Under the pieces are notes generated by a model. It worked only from the letters and a program-made list of their open reading frames with translations, ran no database searches and was not told the origin of the DNA. From Candidatus Hydrogenedentota bacterium (GTDB lineage: Bacteria; Hydrogenedentota; Hydrogenedentia; Hydrogenedentales; JAEUWI01): a stretch of DNA of 64,000 nucleotides. Where the stretch lies: positions 232,272 to 296,271 of the forward strand of contig JAEUWI010000001.1 in assembly GCA_016791475.1 (NCBI GenBank). Reading direction: 5' to 3'. Shown here piece after piece: positions 9,400 through 18,704 of this stretch (positions within the stretch are counted from its first letter, which is position 1; each line of letters begins with the position of its first letter). The translations under genes were made by a program, and so were the position numbers.

Positions 9400-10854
9400 T
9401 TACCACGGTCCAGTACCCTTGAATTCGAAGCGAAGGGGTGTCACAAACCGCGCATACGCGCCCGCCACCTGGCCCAGGTCCTCCGTCGGTTCAAAAAGCA
9501 GCAAGGCCTCCTCCGTGCCGAATATCGTGCCCGCGCTCACCGCCGTGTTCAGGTCCAGCGGTGACCCGGACGTGCCCAGAGGGTAGACCATCGGTCGCGA
9601 CCAGTAGACGAAGCCCCAGCCATACTGGCCGAGATAGGTGCACGGCGCCGCCTGTGGTGTAACACCGCCAAGGTAGTTTCCGGCAAACTGGTGCTTGCGC
9701 AGCGTGGCCAGGCCAAAGCCCTTGTCCTGATTGAAGGCCGCGATCCACCACTGGTCGCGATCAAGCACGCCCAGCCCGCCGGGCACATGCCCTTCCACCG
9801 TCGCCTGGCCCAATTCGTTTCGGTGCTCATTGATCTTCCGCACCAGCGTGCCGCCATCGGATACGGGCCACCCATAATGGGTGAAGATCTCGGGGCTTTC
9901 CTCTTTAGTCGGATCCGGATTTTCCGGAGGGCGCCTGGAGTGGCTGACCACCACTTCTCCCATGCGGATGGCATGGGCGGAGCGGTCCTGCGTGAGCCGC
10001 ATGGTTGACGAAACATGCACATGGGGATTGTGGGCGTAAAACGTGTAGGTAATCGACACTTCCACATCCGTGTAATTGTGCATCGAGCCCCAGCGGTGGT
10101 AGCGAAGCGCCAGCGGGCCCCCCTCCAGCTTCTGGTTCGGCGGCGCGGGCCAGTCATAGTCATGATCCCAGCTCTGGGGCGGGCTCCAGATATCTACGCC
10201 GAAATGGATCGGAATGTTCTGGTAGAAAAGTTCCGAGCTTTCTTCCTGCTTCGCCGGCAGGATCCGCCGGATCGCACCCGACTTCGGATCCAGCGTCATC
10301 CGATAGAACTCGTTCGAGATGGTGAGGGCGGGCGCCTCTCCCGATATCTCAAGCCCCCCCGACAGCGTCGCCGATGGCAAGTCCGTGCCTGCGGTCGCGC
10401 CATCCGGGTGTCCCCAGAAAAGCCGATAGGTAGCCGTTTGATTCGCACCGCAGTCCGCCAGAAACACGATATTAATGCTGGCCGCCGGATGGGGGGTATT
10501 GCCGTCCCGTTGTTCCACGCCCCCCGCCGTGACTTCTCCAATGACCTGATGGGGCGTCAGCGCGCCCTGGCCCGCCTCGGTCAGCCGAACTACGCGGATA
10601 TGTTCCCGCCATGACGCGGTGTCATCGCCTTGCACCGTCAGCGTAAGCTCCACCGGCTCCTGGATTCGCTCCAGACCCTTGGTCTCGCGCAGCACATAGT
10701 CGTATTCGTGGGCAAAGCGCCCGGCCCAGCCGTCCAGCGCGATCAGCGTCAGTTCGGTTGGCGTTGCCGCGGCCGCCAGTGAAGCGATGCCGGTCAGGGC
10801 CAGCACAACACCGCGGGTGAACACGATTCGATACCGAAATCCTCGTACTTCCAT
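9400..10854 (-). CDS. Secreted protein of unknown function, carbohydrate-active-like
   Basis: The ATG at 10854 is preferred over longer in-frame starts because it begins a signal peptide (basic residues, then a hydrophobic core ending SLAAAA) and has AAGGA 7-9 nt upstream. The mature protein (484 aa in all) is beta-rich with many aromatic residues (for example FGVDIWSPPQSWDHDYDW and YGWGFVYWSRP). These patterns recall beta-sandwich domains of polysaccharide lyases and glycoside hydrolases. No specific family could be recognised. It is read toward the Nramp-like gene and diverges from the NRPS. Being secreted is well supported; the activity is unknown. Confidence 0.65.
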   Translation of the reverse strand: MEVRGFRYRIVFTRGVVLALTGIASLAAAATPTELTLIALDGWAGRFAHEYDYVLRETKGLERIQEPVELTLTVQGDDTASWREHIRVVRLTEAGQGALTPHQVIGEVTAGGVEQRDGNTPHPAASINIVFLADCGANQTATYRLFWGHPDGATAGTDLPSATLSGGLEISGEAPALTISNEFYRMTLDPKSGAIRRILPAKQEESSELFYQNIPIHFGVDIWSPPQSWDHDYDWPAPPNQKLEGGPLALRYHRWGSMHNYTDVEVSITYTFYAHNPHVHVSSTMRLTQDRSAHAIRMGEVVVSHSRRPPENPDPTKEESPEIFTHYGWPVSDGGTLVRKINEHRNELGQATVEGHVPGGLGVLDRDQWWIAAFNQDKGFGLATLRKHQFAGNYLGGVTPQAAPCTYLGQYGWGFVYWSRPMVYPLGTSGSPLDLNTAVSAGTIFGTEEALLLFEPTEDLGQVAGAYARFVTPLRFEFKGTGPW

Positions 10855-10925
10855 GGTTTCCGTCCTTAAGTTGCGGAGACGCTTCGCGCGTGGCGGGCTG
10901 CGGCGTGGAGCCGATGCGCTGGCCT

Positions 10926-10955
10926 GTTCTAACACGGCATTGCAACCTCAGTCAA
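10926..10955 (-). promoter_or_regulatory. Putative sigma-70 promoter for the secreted protein gene
   Basis: On the minus strand, TTGACT (10955-10950) and TAGAAC (10931-10926) are 18 nt apart, about 70 nt before the start codon at 10854. It matches 5/6 at -35 and 4/6 at -10. The 309-bp gap 10855-11163 otherwise shows no gene. Confidence 0.35.
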
Positions 10956-11050
10956 CGACTTTTTCGTACATAATCTGGAATTTCACCGGTTACTCATATT
11001 GGCCGCCGCGTCTCGACGTAACACTATTTTCCGACCGGGACGTCCTTTGA

Positions 11051-11080
11051 TTGCGCATTCGCTCATGTTGTGGTTAAATA
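11051..11080 (+). promoter_or_regulatory. Putative sigma-70 promoter for the NRPS gene
   Basis: TTGCGC (11051-11056) and TAAATA (11075-11080) are 18 nt apart in a locally AT-rich stretch, which would start RNA about 75 nt before the NRPS start codon. The match is weak and the call rests mainly on position. Confidence 0.25.
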
Positions 11081-11163
11081 TGCCGGGATTGGTGGTCGAG
11101 GGGGAATGCAGAACGCCCGCGGTCGTGCCCGCAATCGGCGTTTGTTCGGGGTAACCTGCAGGG

Positions 11164-14100
11164 ATGATTCGACCGCCCGGAGATTGGGAAATGGACGTGT
11201 TTACTGGGAGCGAGGGTGTGGCCTATCAAGTGACAGGGGGGACCCCGCACCGTCTCAGGAACCCGGGCGAGGAACACGATCCCCTGACACCGGCGCAGGA
11301 GGGAATGTTCTTCCAGACCCTTGCCCACCCCCATTCCGGATGCTATGTCGAGCAGGTCGTGGGGCGCCTTCGCGAGTCGCTCGATGTGCCGAGATTCGTG
11401 GAGTGCTGGCAATCCACACTCGGACGTCACAGCATTCTGCGAACCTGCTTTCAGCGGGACGACGCTCCCGAGCCGGGCCAGTTCGTCGAGCCCCAGGTCA
11501 CGCTGCCGGTCCTGGAGGAAGATTGGCGTGCGAAATCGTCCGCGGAACAGGATTCGATCCTTTCCGACTTTCTGACCACCGATAGAGCCCGGGGCTTTGA
11601 CCTTCGCGAAGCGCCGCTCATGCGCGTCGCTCTGTTCCGCGCGGGCGATGCCGACTTCTATTTCGTGTGGACGGTCCACCACCTCATCGTGGATGGACGT
11701 TCCATGAACCTGTTGCTCCAGGAGGTCTTCGGGCGCTACGGCGAGGGAGCCGCCTGGCCCGATGCGGTCGGGGCAAGCGCCGCCAACTTCGGGGCCTATG
11801 CCGCCTGGCTGAAGGAAGCGCCCACGGACGGAGCCAGGTCCTATTGGCATCATCGTCTGGAAGGACTCTGTGAAGCCACGAGTTTGCCCCTCTCCCCGCC
11901 CGATGTGCGGGAAGCCGACCAGCGTGGCGCGGGACATCTGCGCCACGCCCTCGATCCGGAATTCACCGCGCGCCTGTCGAACTTCGCGGAGAGCAACGGC
12001 CTGACCCTCAACATCGTCCTGCTCGGCGCGTGGATGCTCCTGGCCCACCGCTACGGCGACACCGCCGACGTCGTTGTCGGCGCGACCAAGGCCATACGCC
12101 ACGGCGCCGCCGCGCCCGCCGATGGAATCGGTCCCTATATCAATACCTTGCCCGTCCGTACCCGCCTGGACGAATCCACGACCGCCCTCGAATGGCTGCG
12201 CGCCCTGCGCGAGCAGTGGATTGCCCTGCGCGCCGTCGAGCACTCGCCCACGGACCTGATCCGCGCGTGCGGCGAAATTCCGGGCGATGCCCCGCTGTAC
12301 AACCTGTGCTATGTTTTCGAACGGGAGACGCTGGGGGATTCTCTGCGCGGCCTCGGCGGTGCCTGGGTGAAGCGTGACTTCACCCTGCACGAATATACGC
12401 CGGTCCCCCTCATGTTGGCGGGCTACGGCGGTCCTTCACTTCTTCTTTCCCTGGAGTACGATGTCCACCGCTTTGCCGCAACCGACATGAAGCGCATGGT
12501 GGGCCATTTAATCCAGCTTCTGAGCGCCTTCCTGGAACATCCCGAAGTTCCCGCTGTGCGCCTGGACCTGCTCCCGCCCGATGAACTGGAATTGCTGTTG
12601 AAGCGCGCCGCGCCCGAAGCCGTGCCACCGGCCGTGTGCATGACGCCCGAGCGGTTTGAGGCGGCCGTTTCCCGAAATCCCGAAGCGATTGCCCTGCGCT
12701 ACAAGCACATCGCCGTCACCTACCGCGAATTGAACACACGCGCGAACCAGCTCGCGCGCCACCTGCGGGGGTTGGGAGTCCGGGCGGAATCGCGCGTGGG
12801 GATGTGTCTGCCCCACACGCCACAGGCGATGGTGGCGCTCCTGGGCATCCTCAAAGCGGGCGGGGCCTATGTCCCCATGGATCCGGCCTATCCCGCCGAG
12901 CGCCTCGTCTACACCCTCGAAGATTCGGGCGCCACCGTCATGATCACCGACGGAGCTACCCGGCCCTGCTTTGGCGGTGCGGATGTGAAATTTGTGATCA
13001 TGGAGGGACAGCCCAGCACGCTGGACCGATACTCGGGCGAGAATCTCGCCGTGCCCGTAGCCCCTGAAGACCTGGCTTATATCATCTACACCTCGGGCTC
13101 CACCGGGCACCCGAAGGGCGTTTGTGTGAATCATGGCGAAGCCGCCCTTCACTTCGAGTTGATGCGCGAGGTCTACCGGATTGTCCCGGAAGACCGCACG
13201 CTCCAGTTCGCCTCCCTCAGCTTCGATGTGTCGCTGGAGCAAATATTTGCGCCCCTCTTCGCCGGGTCCATCCTCCACATCGCCGACGAAAGCATGTACA
13301 TCGCATCGGACTTTTCCGCCGTGCTGCGGGAAGCGGGGAGCACCGTGCTGAACCTGCCCCCCGCCTTCTGGCAGCAGTGGACCGATGAGGGCATGGCCCA
13401 GGGCCTGGCCGATTTCGGGGCGCAGTTTCGGCTTCTAATCGTCGGGGGCGACGTCGTACTGCCCCGGACCGTGCGACAATGGCAGACCTTTCCCGAAACC
13501 GCCCACGTGGCGCTCATGAATGCCTACGGGCCCACGGAGACCGTCATCACCGCCCTGTACTACGAAGTGCCGGATCACTTTGACCCCGCCGGCGTTCGGG
13601 TTCATCTGCCCATCGGAAAACCGATCCGTGGCACGGAAACCATCGTGCTGGATCGATTCCAGAACCCGCTTCCAACCGGAGTGCCGGGGGAACTGTACAT
13701 CGGCGGAAATCGGGTCGCCCGGGGCTACCACAATCGCCCCGATCTGACCGCCCGGGTCTTCGTGGATCACCCCCTTCGTCCCGGCACGGGCGCGCGACTC
13801 TACCGGACCGGCGACCGGGTCCGCGAGCTAACCGACGGGAACTTCGAATTCCTCGGGCGCCTGGATGATCAGGTCAAGATCCGGGGCTTCCGCATTGAGC
13901 TTCGAGAAGTCGAAGCCACGTTGCTGCGCTGTCCCGGCGTGCGCGACGCCGCCGTACGCTGCCGCAACGACAGGCACGGCGAGGCCCAACTGGTCGCCTA
14001 CGTCGTGCCGGAACAGGGGGCCGATCTCAATGCGGCGGAGCTGTGCGACACGCTGCGTGTTTCTCTGCCCGAATACATGGTGCCCGCGGGTTTCGCCGTG

Positions 14101-17100
14101 CTTGATGCCTTTCCGGTGACCGTCAACGGCAAAGTGGATTACAAGGCGCTGCCCCCACTCGAGGAAAGCGCCCTCGTACCGCGCCGGGACTTCGTTCCGC
14201 CGGCGACACGCACCCAGCGCATACTGGCCGGAATCTGGCGTGAGATCCTCGACTGCCGCGACGTGGGGATCGAGGACAGCTTCTTTCACCTCGGTGGGCA
14301 CTCGCTGCTCTTCACCCGGCTCCTGGTCCGCATCCGGAAGCTCTTCGGGGTGGACCTGCCGCTGCGAATGGCGATGGCGGGCCCCACCATCCAGGCCCAC
14401 GCCCTGGCCATTGCGGAGGCGCAGGCCTCGGGAATGGTCACCTGGAGCGGCGGCTCCCTTCCCATCGCGGGACGCGACGCGCCCCTGCCCCTGTCCTTTG
14501 CCCAGGAGCGTCTCTGGATCGTTGACCGAATGGATCCGGGCAATTCCACCTACAACATCCCGATCCTTTTCGAGATATGCGGTGTTGTGGAAGTGGACCG
14601 GCTGCGGCGGGCCATCGATACCGTGGTGGAACGGCACGAAGTCCTGAGAACCGTATTCGTGGAGACGGGGGGTGAACCGCAACAGGTCATTCTCCCGGAA
14701 CTCCGGGTCCCTTTTCTGGTTGTGCCTTTGCCCACCGTCGACGGGGATGCGGCCTTCCTGGATGCGGCCAGGGAGCATATGGGCGCAATCGCCACGGAAT
14801 CCTTTTCCCTTGAGACCGGACCGTTGCTGCGATTCACGTATTTTCCCCATCGGGAAGGGCACGCCTGCCTCGTCCTGGTCATACACCACACCATTTTTGA
14901 CGGATGGTCCGTCAGCGTGTTTCTGGACGAATTGGCGGCCTGCTACTGCGCCGGGCCTTCTCAAGCGCCAACGCCCCCGCCGATACAATACGCGGACTAC
15001 AGCCAATGGCAGCGGGACTCCGTGGCAACGCCCGAGTTTAAGCAACAGTTGGCCTATTGGAAGGAGCAGCTTGCGGGTCCCCTTCCCGTGCTGGAGTTTC
15101 CCACCGATTTCACCCGCCCTCCGCGTCAAACCTGGTGCGGCGCATCCGCACTGCGCCCCCTGGGCGAGGAGCTGACCCGGGAACTGAAGCAACTGGCCCG
15201 GGAGCGGGGAAAGATGCTCTTCACCGTTCTGGCCGCCGCGTGGAATGTTCTACTGCACCGTTATTCGGGCCAGGAAGACATCCTCATCGGTTCTGTGACC
15301 GCCGGCCGGACCCACCACGATCTGGAAGGGTTGATCGGATGTTTTGTGAACACCGTCGTGCTCCGCTCCCGGCTCACACCCGCCATGGGCTTCGACGCGT
15401 ACCTGGAAGAGCTCGAGTCGGTGATTATTGCCGCGCAGGAAAATCAGGCGGTCCCCTTCGAGCAGATCGTGGCCGAGGTCCGGCACGAGCGGGATCCGAG
15501 CCGTTCCCCTCTGTTTCAGATCATGTTCGTACTGCAAAACACCCCGCGCTGCGAGGCGGAGTTCGCCGGGCTTCGCATCACGGAAGAGGCCCTGCCGAAC
15601 TCGGGTGCCAAATTCGATCTCACCCTCGCCATTCAACCTGTGGACGGCGATCTGGTCCTGAATCTGGAATACAACACGGCCCTGTTCCGCGAAACAACGG
15701 CACGCCGTATACTGAATAATTTTGTGACCCTGCTGCGAGCGGTGTCCCGCCAGCCCGAGGTTGCCATCGGCCGGATCGACATGCTGGAACCTGCGGAGCG
15801 CGCCTGTGTGCTCGGCCTGTCCGGCCCTTCCGCGCCCCTCGACATGGGCGCATCGCTCGTCGGTATCTTTGAGGCCCATGCCCTTCAGAACCCGCAGGCG
15901 CCCGCCGTCGCGGACGATACGACCTCGCTGGCCTACGGCGAGCTCAACGCACGGGCGAACCAGTTGGCCCGATTATTGATCGAGCGGGGCGTGAAGCCTG
16001 GAGATCCGGTTCCTTTCTTTATCTCCCGATGCATCCACACCGTGGTGGCCATGCTGGGCATTCTCAAAGCGGGCGGCGCCTATGTTCCCCTGGATTTGCA
16101 GGATCCGGCGGCCCGCCGAAATCGGGTTCTAAAGGTGCTGGAGCCCCGCCTGATTCTCAGTGAAACCGCCATGACCAGCCAACTGAAATCGGCGGGCCTT
16201 GAGTGTGTTGCGCTGGACGAACCCGCCGTGCTGGCTCCTTTCGATGCCGGTAACCTGGGGCTGGCGCTGCACGGTGAAGACGCCGCCTACATCATTTTCA
16301 CCTCGGGCTCCACGGGCGAGCCCAAAGGGGTATGCTGCAACCACAGCGGGGTGATCAATCTCTTCAACGATCTCCAGGCCAGGCAACCCGTCGGACCAGG
16401 CGAGGCCTGTTCGGTCTGGGCCGCCTTCAGTTTCGACGCCACTGTTTACGAGACGTGGACCGGTCTCCTCGGCGGCGCGGCGCTGCACATCGTGCCCGAG
16501 CGCGTCCGCCTTGATGCATTGCAATGCCTGGACTGGATGAAAGCGCGCGAAGTCGCCTCCGCTTATTTGCCCGGCTACATGCTGCCCGCATTACGGTCGC
16601 GCCAGGGCAAGGACCCCATCCCTTTGCGCAGGCTGATGGTTGGGGTGGAGCCCCTGCCCGAGTCGCTGCTCGGCGATATCGTGGATGCGACGCCGGGCCT
16701 CGTGATGGTAAATGCCTACGGCCCCACCGAGGCCACGGTATACGTCACGCTCTATCCGATTCTCGCCGGGGCGCCACACCCCCAGAGCAATGCGCCCATC
16801 GGCGCCGCCATCCAGAACACGCACCTGTACGTGCTCGACGCGAACATGAATCCGGTGCCCATCGGCGTGCCGGGCGAACTTTACGCCGGTGGGGCCGGGC
16901 TCGCCCGGGGATACTACCGCGATCCCGAGTTGACGGCCGCCCAGTTTGTCTCGAATCCCTTCGGAGCCGCCGATGCCGACCGGCTGTATCGCACCGGTGA
17001 TCTGGTTTACCTTCGAGACGACCTACAGCTCCAATTCGTGCGCCGCATGGGCCGCTACATCAAGCTGCGGGGACTCCGGATCGAGCCCGGTGAAATCGAG

Positions 17101-18582
17101 AGCATTCTCCGCACCCACCCGATGGTGGAGGATGCCGCCGTGGTGCTGGTGGGAGACTCGCCCGAGGAACAACGACTGGTGGCCTATCTCATGACGGGAG
17201 AGCACGCGCCTCCGGCAGAAGAGGTCATCGACGCCTTCCTGAAAGATCAGTTGCCCGCCCACATGCGCCCCGCCCAATCGGTCTGCCTGCCGGCCTTTCC
17301 GAGGACGGTCCAAGGCAAGCTGGATCGCGCCGCCTTTCCCGCGCCGCCCGCACTGGTTTCCGCAGGGGATGGCTTAGCGCCGCAAAACCCCACCGAGGAA
17401 GCCGTGTTTGCCATTTGGAATCAATGCCTGAACCGTGCCGCGGGCGGGATTCACACCGATTTCTTTGCCCTCGGGGGGCACTCGCTCCTCGCCATTCAGG
17501 TGCTCAGCCGGATCAATGACCAGTTTGGAAGCGCGCTGACCCTCACCGACTTTTTCGAGAGCCCCACCGTCGCGGGCCTCGCGAAACGGCTCGCGCCCGG
17601 CGGGGAGGAGGCTACCCATGGCGCGCCGCCCCCCGGCGAAATGGAAGCTGACCAGTGGGATCCTTGCGCCGTCCCGCTCCAGACCGGCGGGAGCCTCCCG
17701 CCGCTCTTTTGTGTGCTCGGTGCGGGTGGCGCGCGCCTCGCCTATGGCCCCCTGGCGGCCCATATGGGAACCGCACAGACCATAATCGCCCTCCAGTATT
17801 CTCACCTGCCCGAATACCGGGAGTTCACGTCGGTGGAGTCCGTGGCCCTTCGCTATCTGGGCGCCCTGCGACGTCATCAACCCCAGGGTCCCTATTACCT
17901 GGCCGGCTGGTCTTTCGGCGGACTCGTGGCCTATGAAATGGCCCGGTACCTTCGGGAACAGGGCGAAATCGTGGCCCTCCTCGCCGTCATCGACTGCAAA
18001 GCCTGCGTGCCCGAGCCACCATCCCTGGGCCGTCTGGCCTCGGGCGTGCGCCACGCCTTACTGCGTCTGCTCAACCGGATCAAGATCCTCTTTCATACGC
18101 GGGCCACGCTCTGGCTCCACACCCGCGATATCGTGCGAATTATGGCCCGGGCGGCCACGGGGCGTCGGCGGAACGGCGCGTCTCTCCGAGAATATCTCCA
18201 CTTCGCGCGCAGCAGCCTCATGAACGCCTACGCCCTGAAGCAGGCCGGTCTCCCGCCCGCGGAAGGTCAGTCAAGCCGTCTCAATGTCATGGCCGATGAG
18301 TTCGTGAAGAAAATCGTGGCCGGACTTACGGCAAACGAGCAGGCGGCGAAGGCCTTCGAAATGAAACCTTACGGTGGTGAAGTAACGCTTTTTCGCACCG
18401 GCGAGGTGCCGAGGGGGATTAACCGGAATGACGCGACCTTCGGGTTCGGGCGGGTGGCGGAGAGTGTCGAAGTCGTCATCATCGAAGGCAATCACTTCAC
18501 CCTGGTCAAAGAGCCCTGCGTGCGCATACTCGCCGACCGTTTGTCGGAATGTCTGGCCCGCGCCCGTGCCCGCGCCGAATAG
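11164..18582 (+). CDS. Two-module non-ribosomal peptide synthetase, C-A-T-C-A-T-TE
   Basis: This 2472-aa protein should assemble a dipeptide and release it. Condensation domain 1 (residues about 35-480) has HHLIVDG near 171-178. Adenylation domain 1 (about 500-1000) has YTSGSTG near 638, NAYGPTE near 785 and NGKVD near 988. Carrier 1 has GGHSL with the pantetheine Ser1047. Condensation domain 2 (about 1105-1540) has HHTIFDG at 1241-1247. Adenylation domain 2 (about 1575-2060) has FTSGSTG near 1710. Carrier 2 has Ser2107. The thioesterase (about 2175-2472) has GWSFGG with Ser2250. The leading C domain with no upstream module suggests acylation of the first residue. Aligned to GrsA, the ten-residue codes read D-V-E-N-I-G-A-I-T-K and D-A-Y-Y-M-G-A-V-Y-K; substrates are not assigned. 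In domain 2 the hinge aspartate is replaced by Gly1963. No epimerase, MbtH or pantetheinyl transferase gene is nearby. Confidence 0.93.
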   Translation: MIRPPGDWEMDVFTGSEGVAYQVTGGTPHRLRNPGEEHDPLTPAQEGMFFQTLAHPHSGCYVEQVVGRLRESLDVPRFVECWQSTLGRHSILRTCFQRDDAPEPGQFVEPQVTLPVLEEDWRAKSSAEQDSILSDFLTTDRARGFDLREAPLMRVALFRAGDADFYFVWTVHHLIVDGRSMNLLLQEVFGRYGEGAAWPDAVGASAANFGAYAAWLKEAPTDGARSYWHHRLEGLCEATSLPLSPPDVREADQRGAGHLRHALDPEFTARLSNFAESNGLTLNIVLLGAWMLLAHRYGDTADVVVGATKAIRHGAAAPADGIGPYINTLPVRTRLDESTTALEWLRALREQWIALRAVEHSPTDLIRACGEIPGDAPLYNLCYVFERETLGDSLRGLGGAWVKRDFTLHEYTPVPLMLAGYGGPSLLLSLEYDVHRFAATDMKRMVGHLIQLLSAFLEHPEVPAVRLDLLPPDELELLLKRAAPEAVPPAVCMTPERFEAAVSRNPEAIALRYKHIAVTYRELNTRANQLARHLRGLGVRAESRVGMCLPHTPQAMVALLGILKAGGAYVPMDPAYPAERLVYTLEDSGATVMITDGATRPCFGGADVKFVIMEGQPSTLDRYSGENLAVPVAPEDLAYIIYTSGSTGHPKGVCVNHGEAALHFELMREVYRIVPEDRTLQFASLSFDVSLEQIFAPLFAGSILHIADESMYIASDFSAVLREAGSTVLNLPPAFWQQWTDEGMAQGLADFGAQFRLLIVGGDVVLPRTVRQWQTFPETAHVALMNAYGPTETVITALYYEVPDHFDPAGVRVHLPIGKPIRGTETIVLDRFQNPLPTGVPGELYIGGNRVARGYHNRPDLTARVFVDHPLRPGTGARLYRTGDRVRELTDGNFEFLGRLDDQVKIRGFRIELREVEATLLRCPGVRDAAVRCRNDRHGEAQLVAYVVPEQGADLNAAELCDTLRVSLPEYMVPAGFAVLDAFPVTVNGKVDYKALPPLEESALVPRRDFVPPATRTQRILAGIWREILDCRDVGIEDSFFHLGGHSLLFTRLLVRIRKLFGVDLPLRMAMAGPTIQAHALAIAEAQASGMVTWSGGSLPIAGRDAPLPLSFAQERLWIVDRMDPGNSTYNIPILFEICGVVEVDRLRRAIDTVVERHEVLRTVFVETGGEPQQVILPELRVPFLVVPLPTVDGDAAFLDAAREHMGAIATESFSLETGPLLRFTYFPHREGHACLVLVIHHTIFDGWSVSVFLDELAACYCAGPSQAPTPPPIQYADYSQWQRDSVATPEFKQQLAYWKEQLAGPLPVLEFPTDFTRPPRQTWCGASALRPLGEELTRELKQLARERGKMLFTVLAAAWNVLLHRYSGQEDILIGSVTAGRTHHDLEGLIGCFVNTVVLRSRLTPAMGFDAYLEELESVIIAAQENQAVPFEQIVAEVRHERDPSRSPLFQIMFVLQNTPRCEAEFAGLRITEEALPNSGAKFDLTLAIQPVDGDLVLNLEYNTALFRETTARRILNNFVTLLRAVSRQPEVAIGRIDMLEPAERACVLGLSGPSAPLDMGASLVGIFEAHALQNPQAPAVADDTTSLAYGELNARANQLARLLIERGVKPGDPVPFFISRCIHTVVAMLGILKAGGAYVPLDLQDPAARRNRVLKVLEPRLILSETAMTSQLKSAGLECVALDEPAVLAPFDAGNLGLALHGEDAAYIIFTSGSTGEPKGVCCNHSGVINLFNDLQARQPVGPGEACSVWAAFSFDATVYETWTGLLGGAALHIVPERVRLDALQCLDWMKAREVASAYLPGYMLPALRSRQGKDPIPLRRLMVGVEPLPESLLGDIVDATPGLVMVNAYGPTEATVYVTLYPILAGAPHPQSNAPIGAAIQNTHLYVLDANMNPVPIGVPGELYAGGAGLARGYYRDPELTAAQFVSNPFGAADADRLYRTGDLVYLRDDLQLQFVRRMGRYIKLRGLRIEPGEIESILRTHPMVEDAAVVLVGDSPEEQRLVAYLMTGEHAPPAEEVIDAFLKDQLPAHMRPAQSVCLPAFPRTVQGKLDRAAFPAPPALVSAGDGLAPQNPTEEAVFAIWNQCLNRAAGGIHTDFFALGGHSLLAIQVLSRINDQFGSALTLTDFFESPTVAGLAKRLAPGGEEATHGAPPPGEMEADQWDPCAVPLQTGGSLPPLFCVLGAGGARLAYGPLAAHMGTAQTIIALQYSHLPEYREFTSVESVALRYLGALRRHQPQGPYYLAGWSFGGLVAYEMARYLREQGEIVALLAVIDCKACVPEPPSLGRLASGVRHALLRLLNRIKILFHTRATLWLHTRDIVRIMARAATGRRRNGASLREYLHFARSSLMNAYALKQAGLPPAEGQSSRLNVMADEFVKKIVAGLTANEQAAKAFEMKPYGGEVTLFRTGEVPRGINRNDATFGFGRVAESVEVVIIEGNHFTLVKEPCVRILADRLSECLARARARAE

Positions 18583-18704
18583 ACACGCCAAGGGCAGGAA
18601 GATGCGTTGTGGACGTTCTCGCGTCGGGGTGTGATCGCGCTCAAGGGCCTGATGAACCGTTAACTGGTGGGCCAGAGGTCTCCGTGCCTCGGAGAGCCAG
18701 AAAA

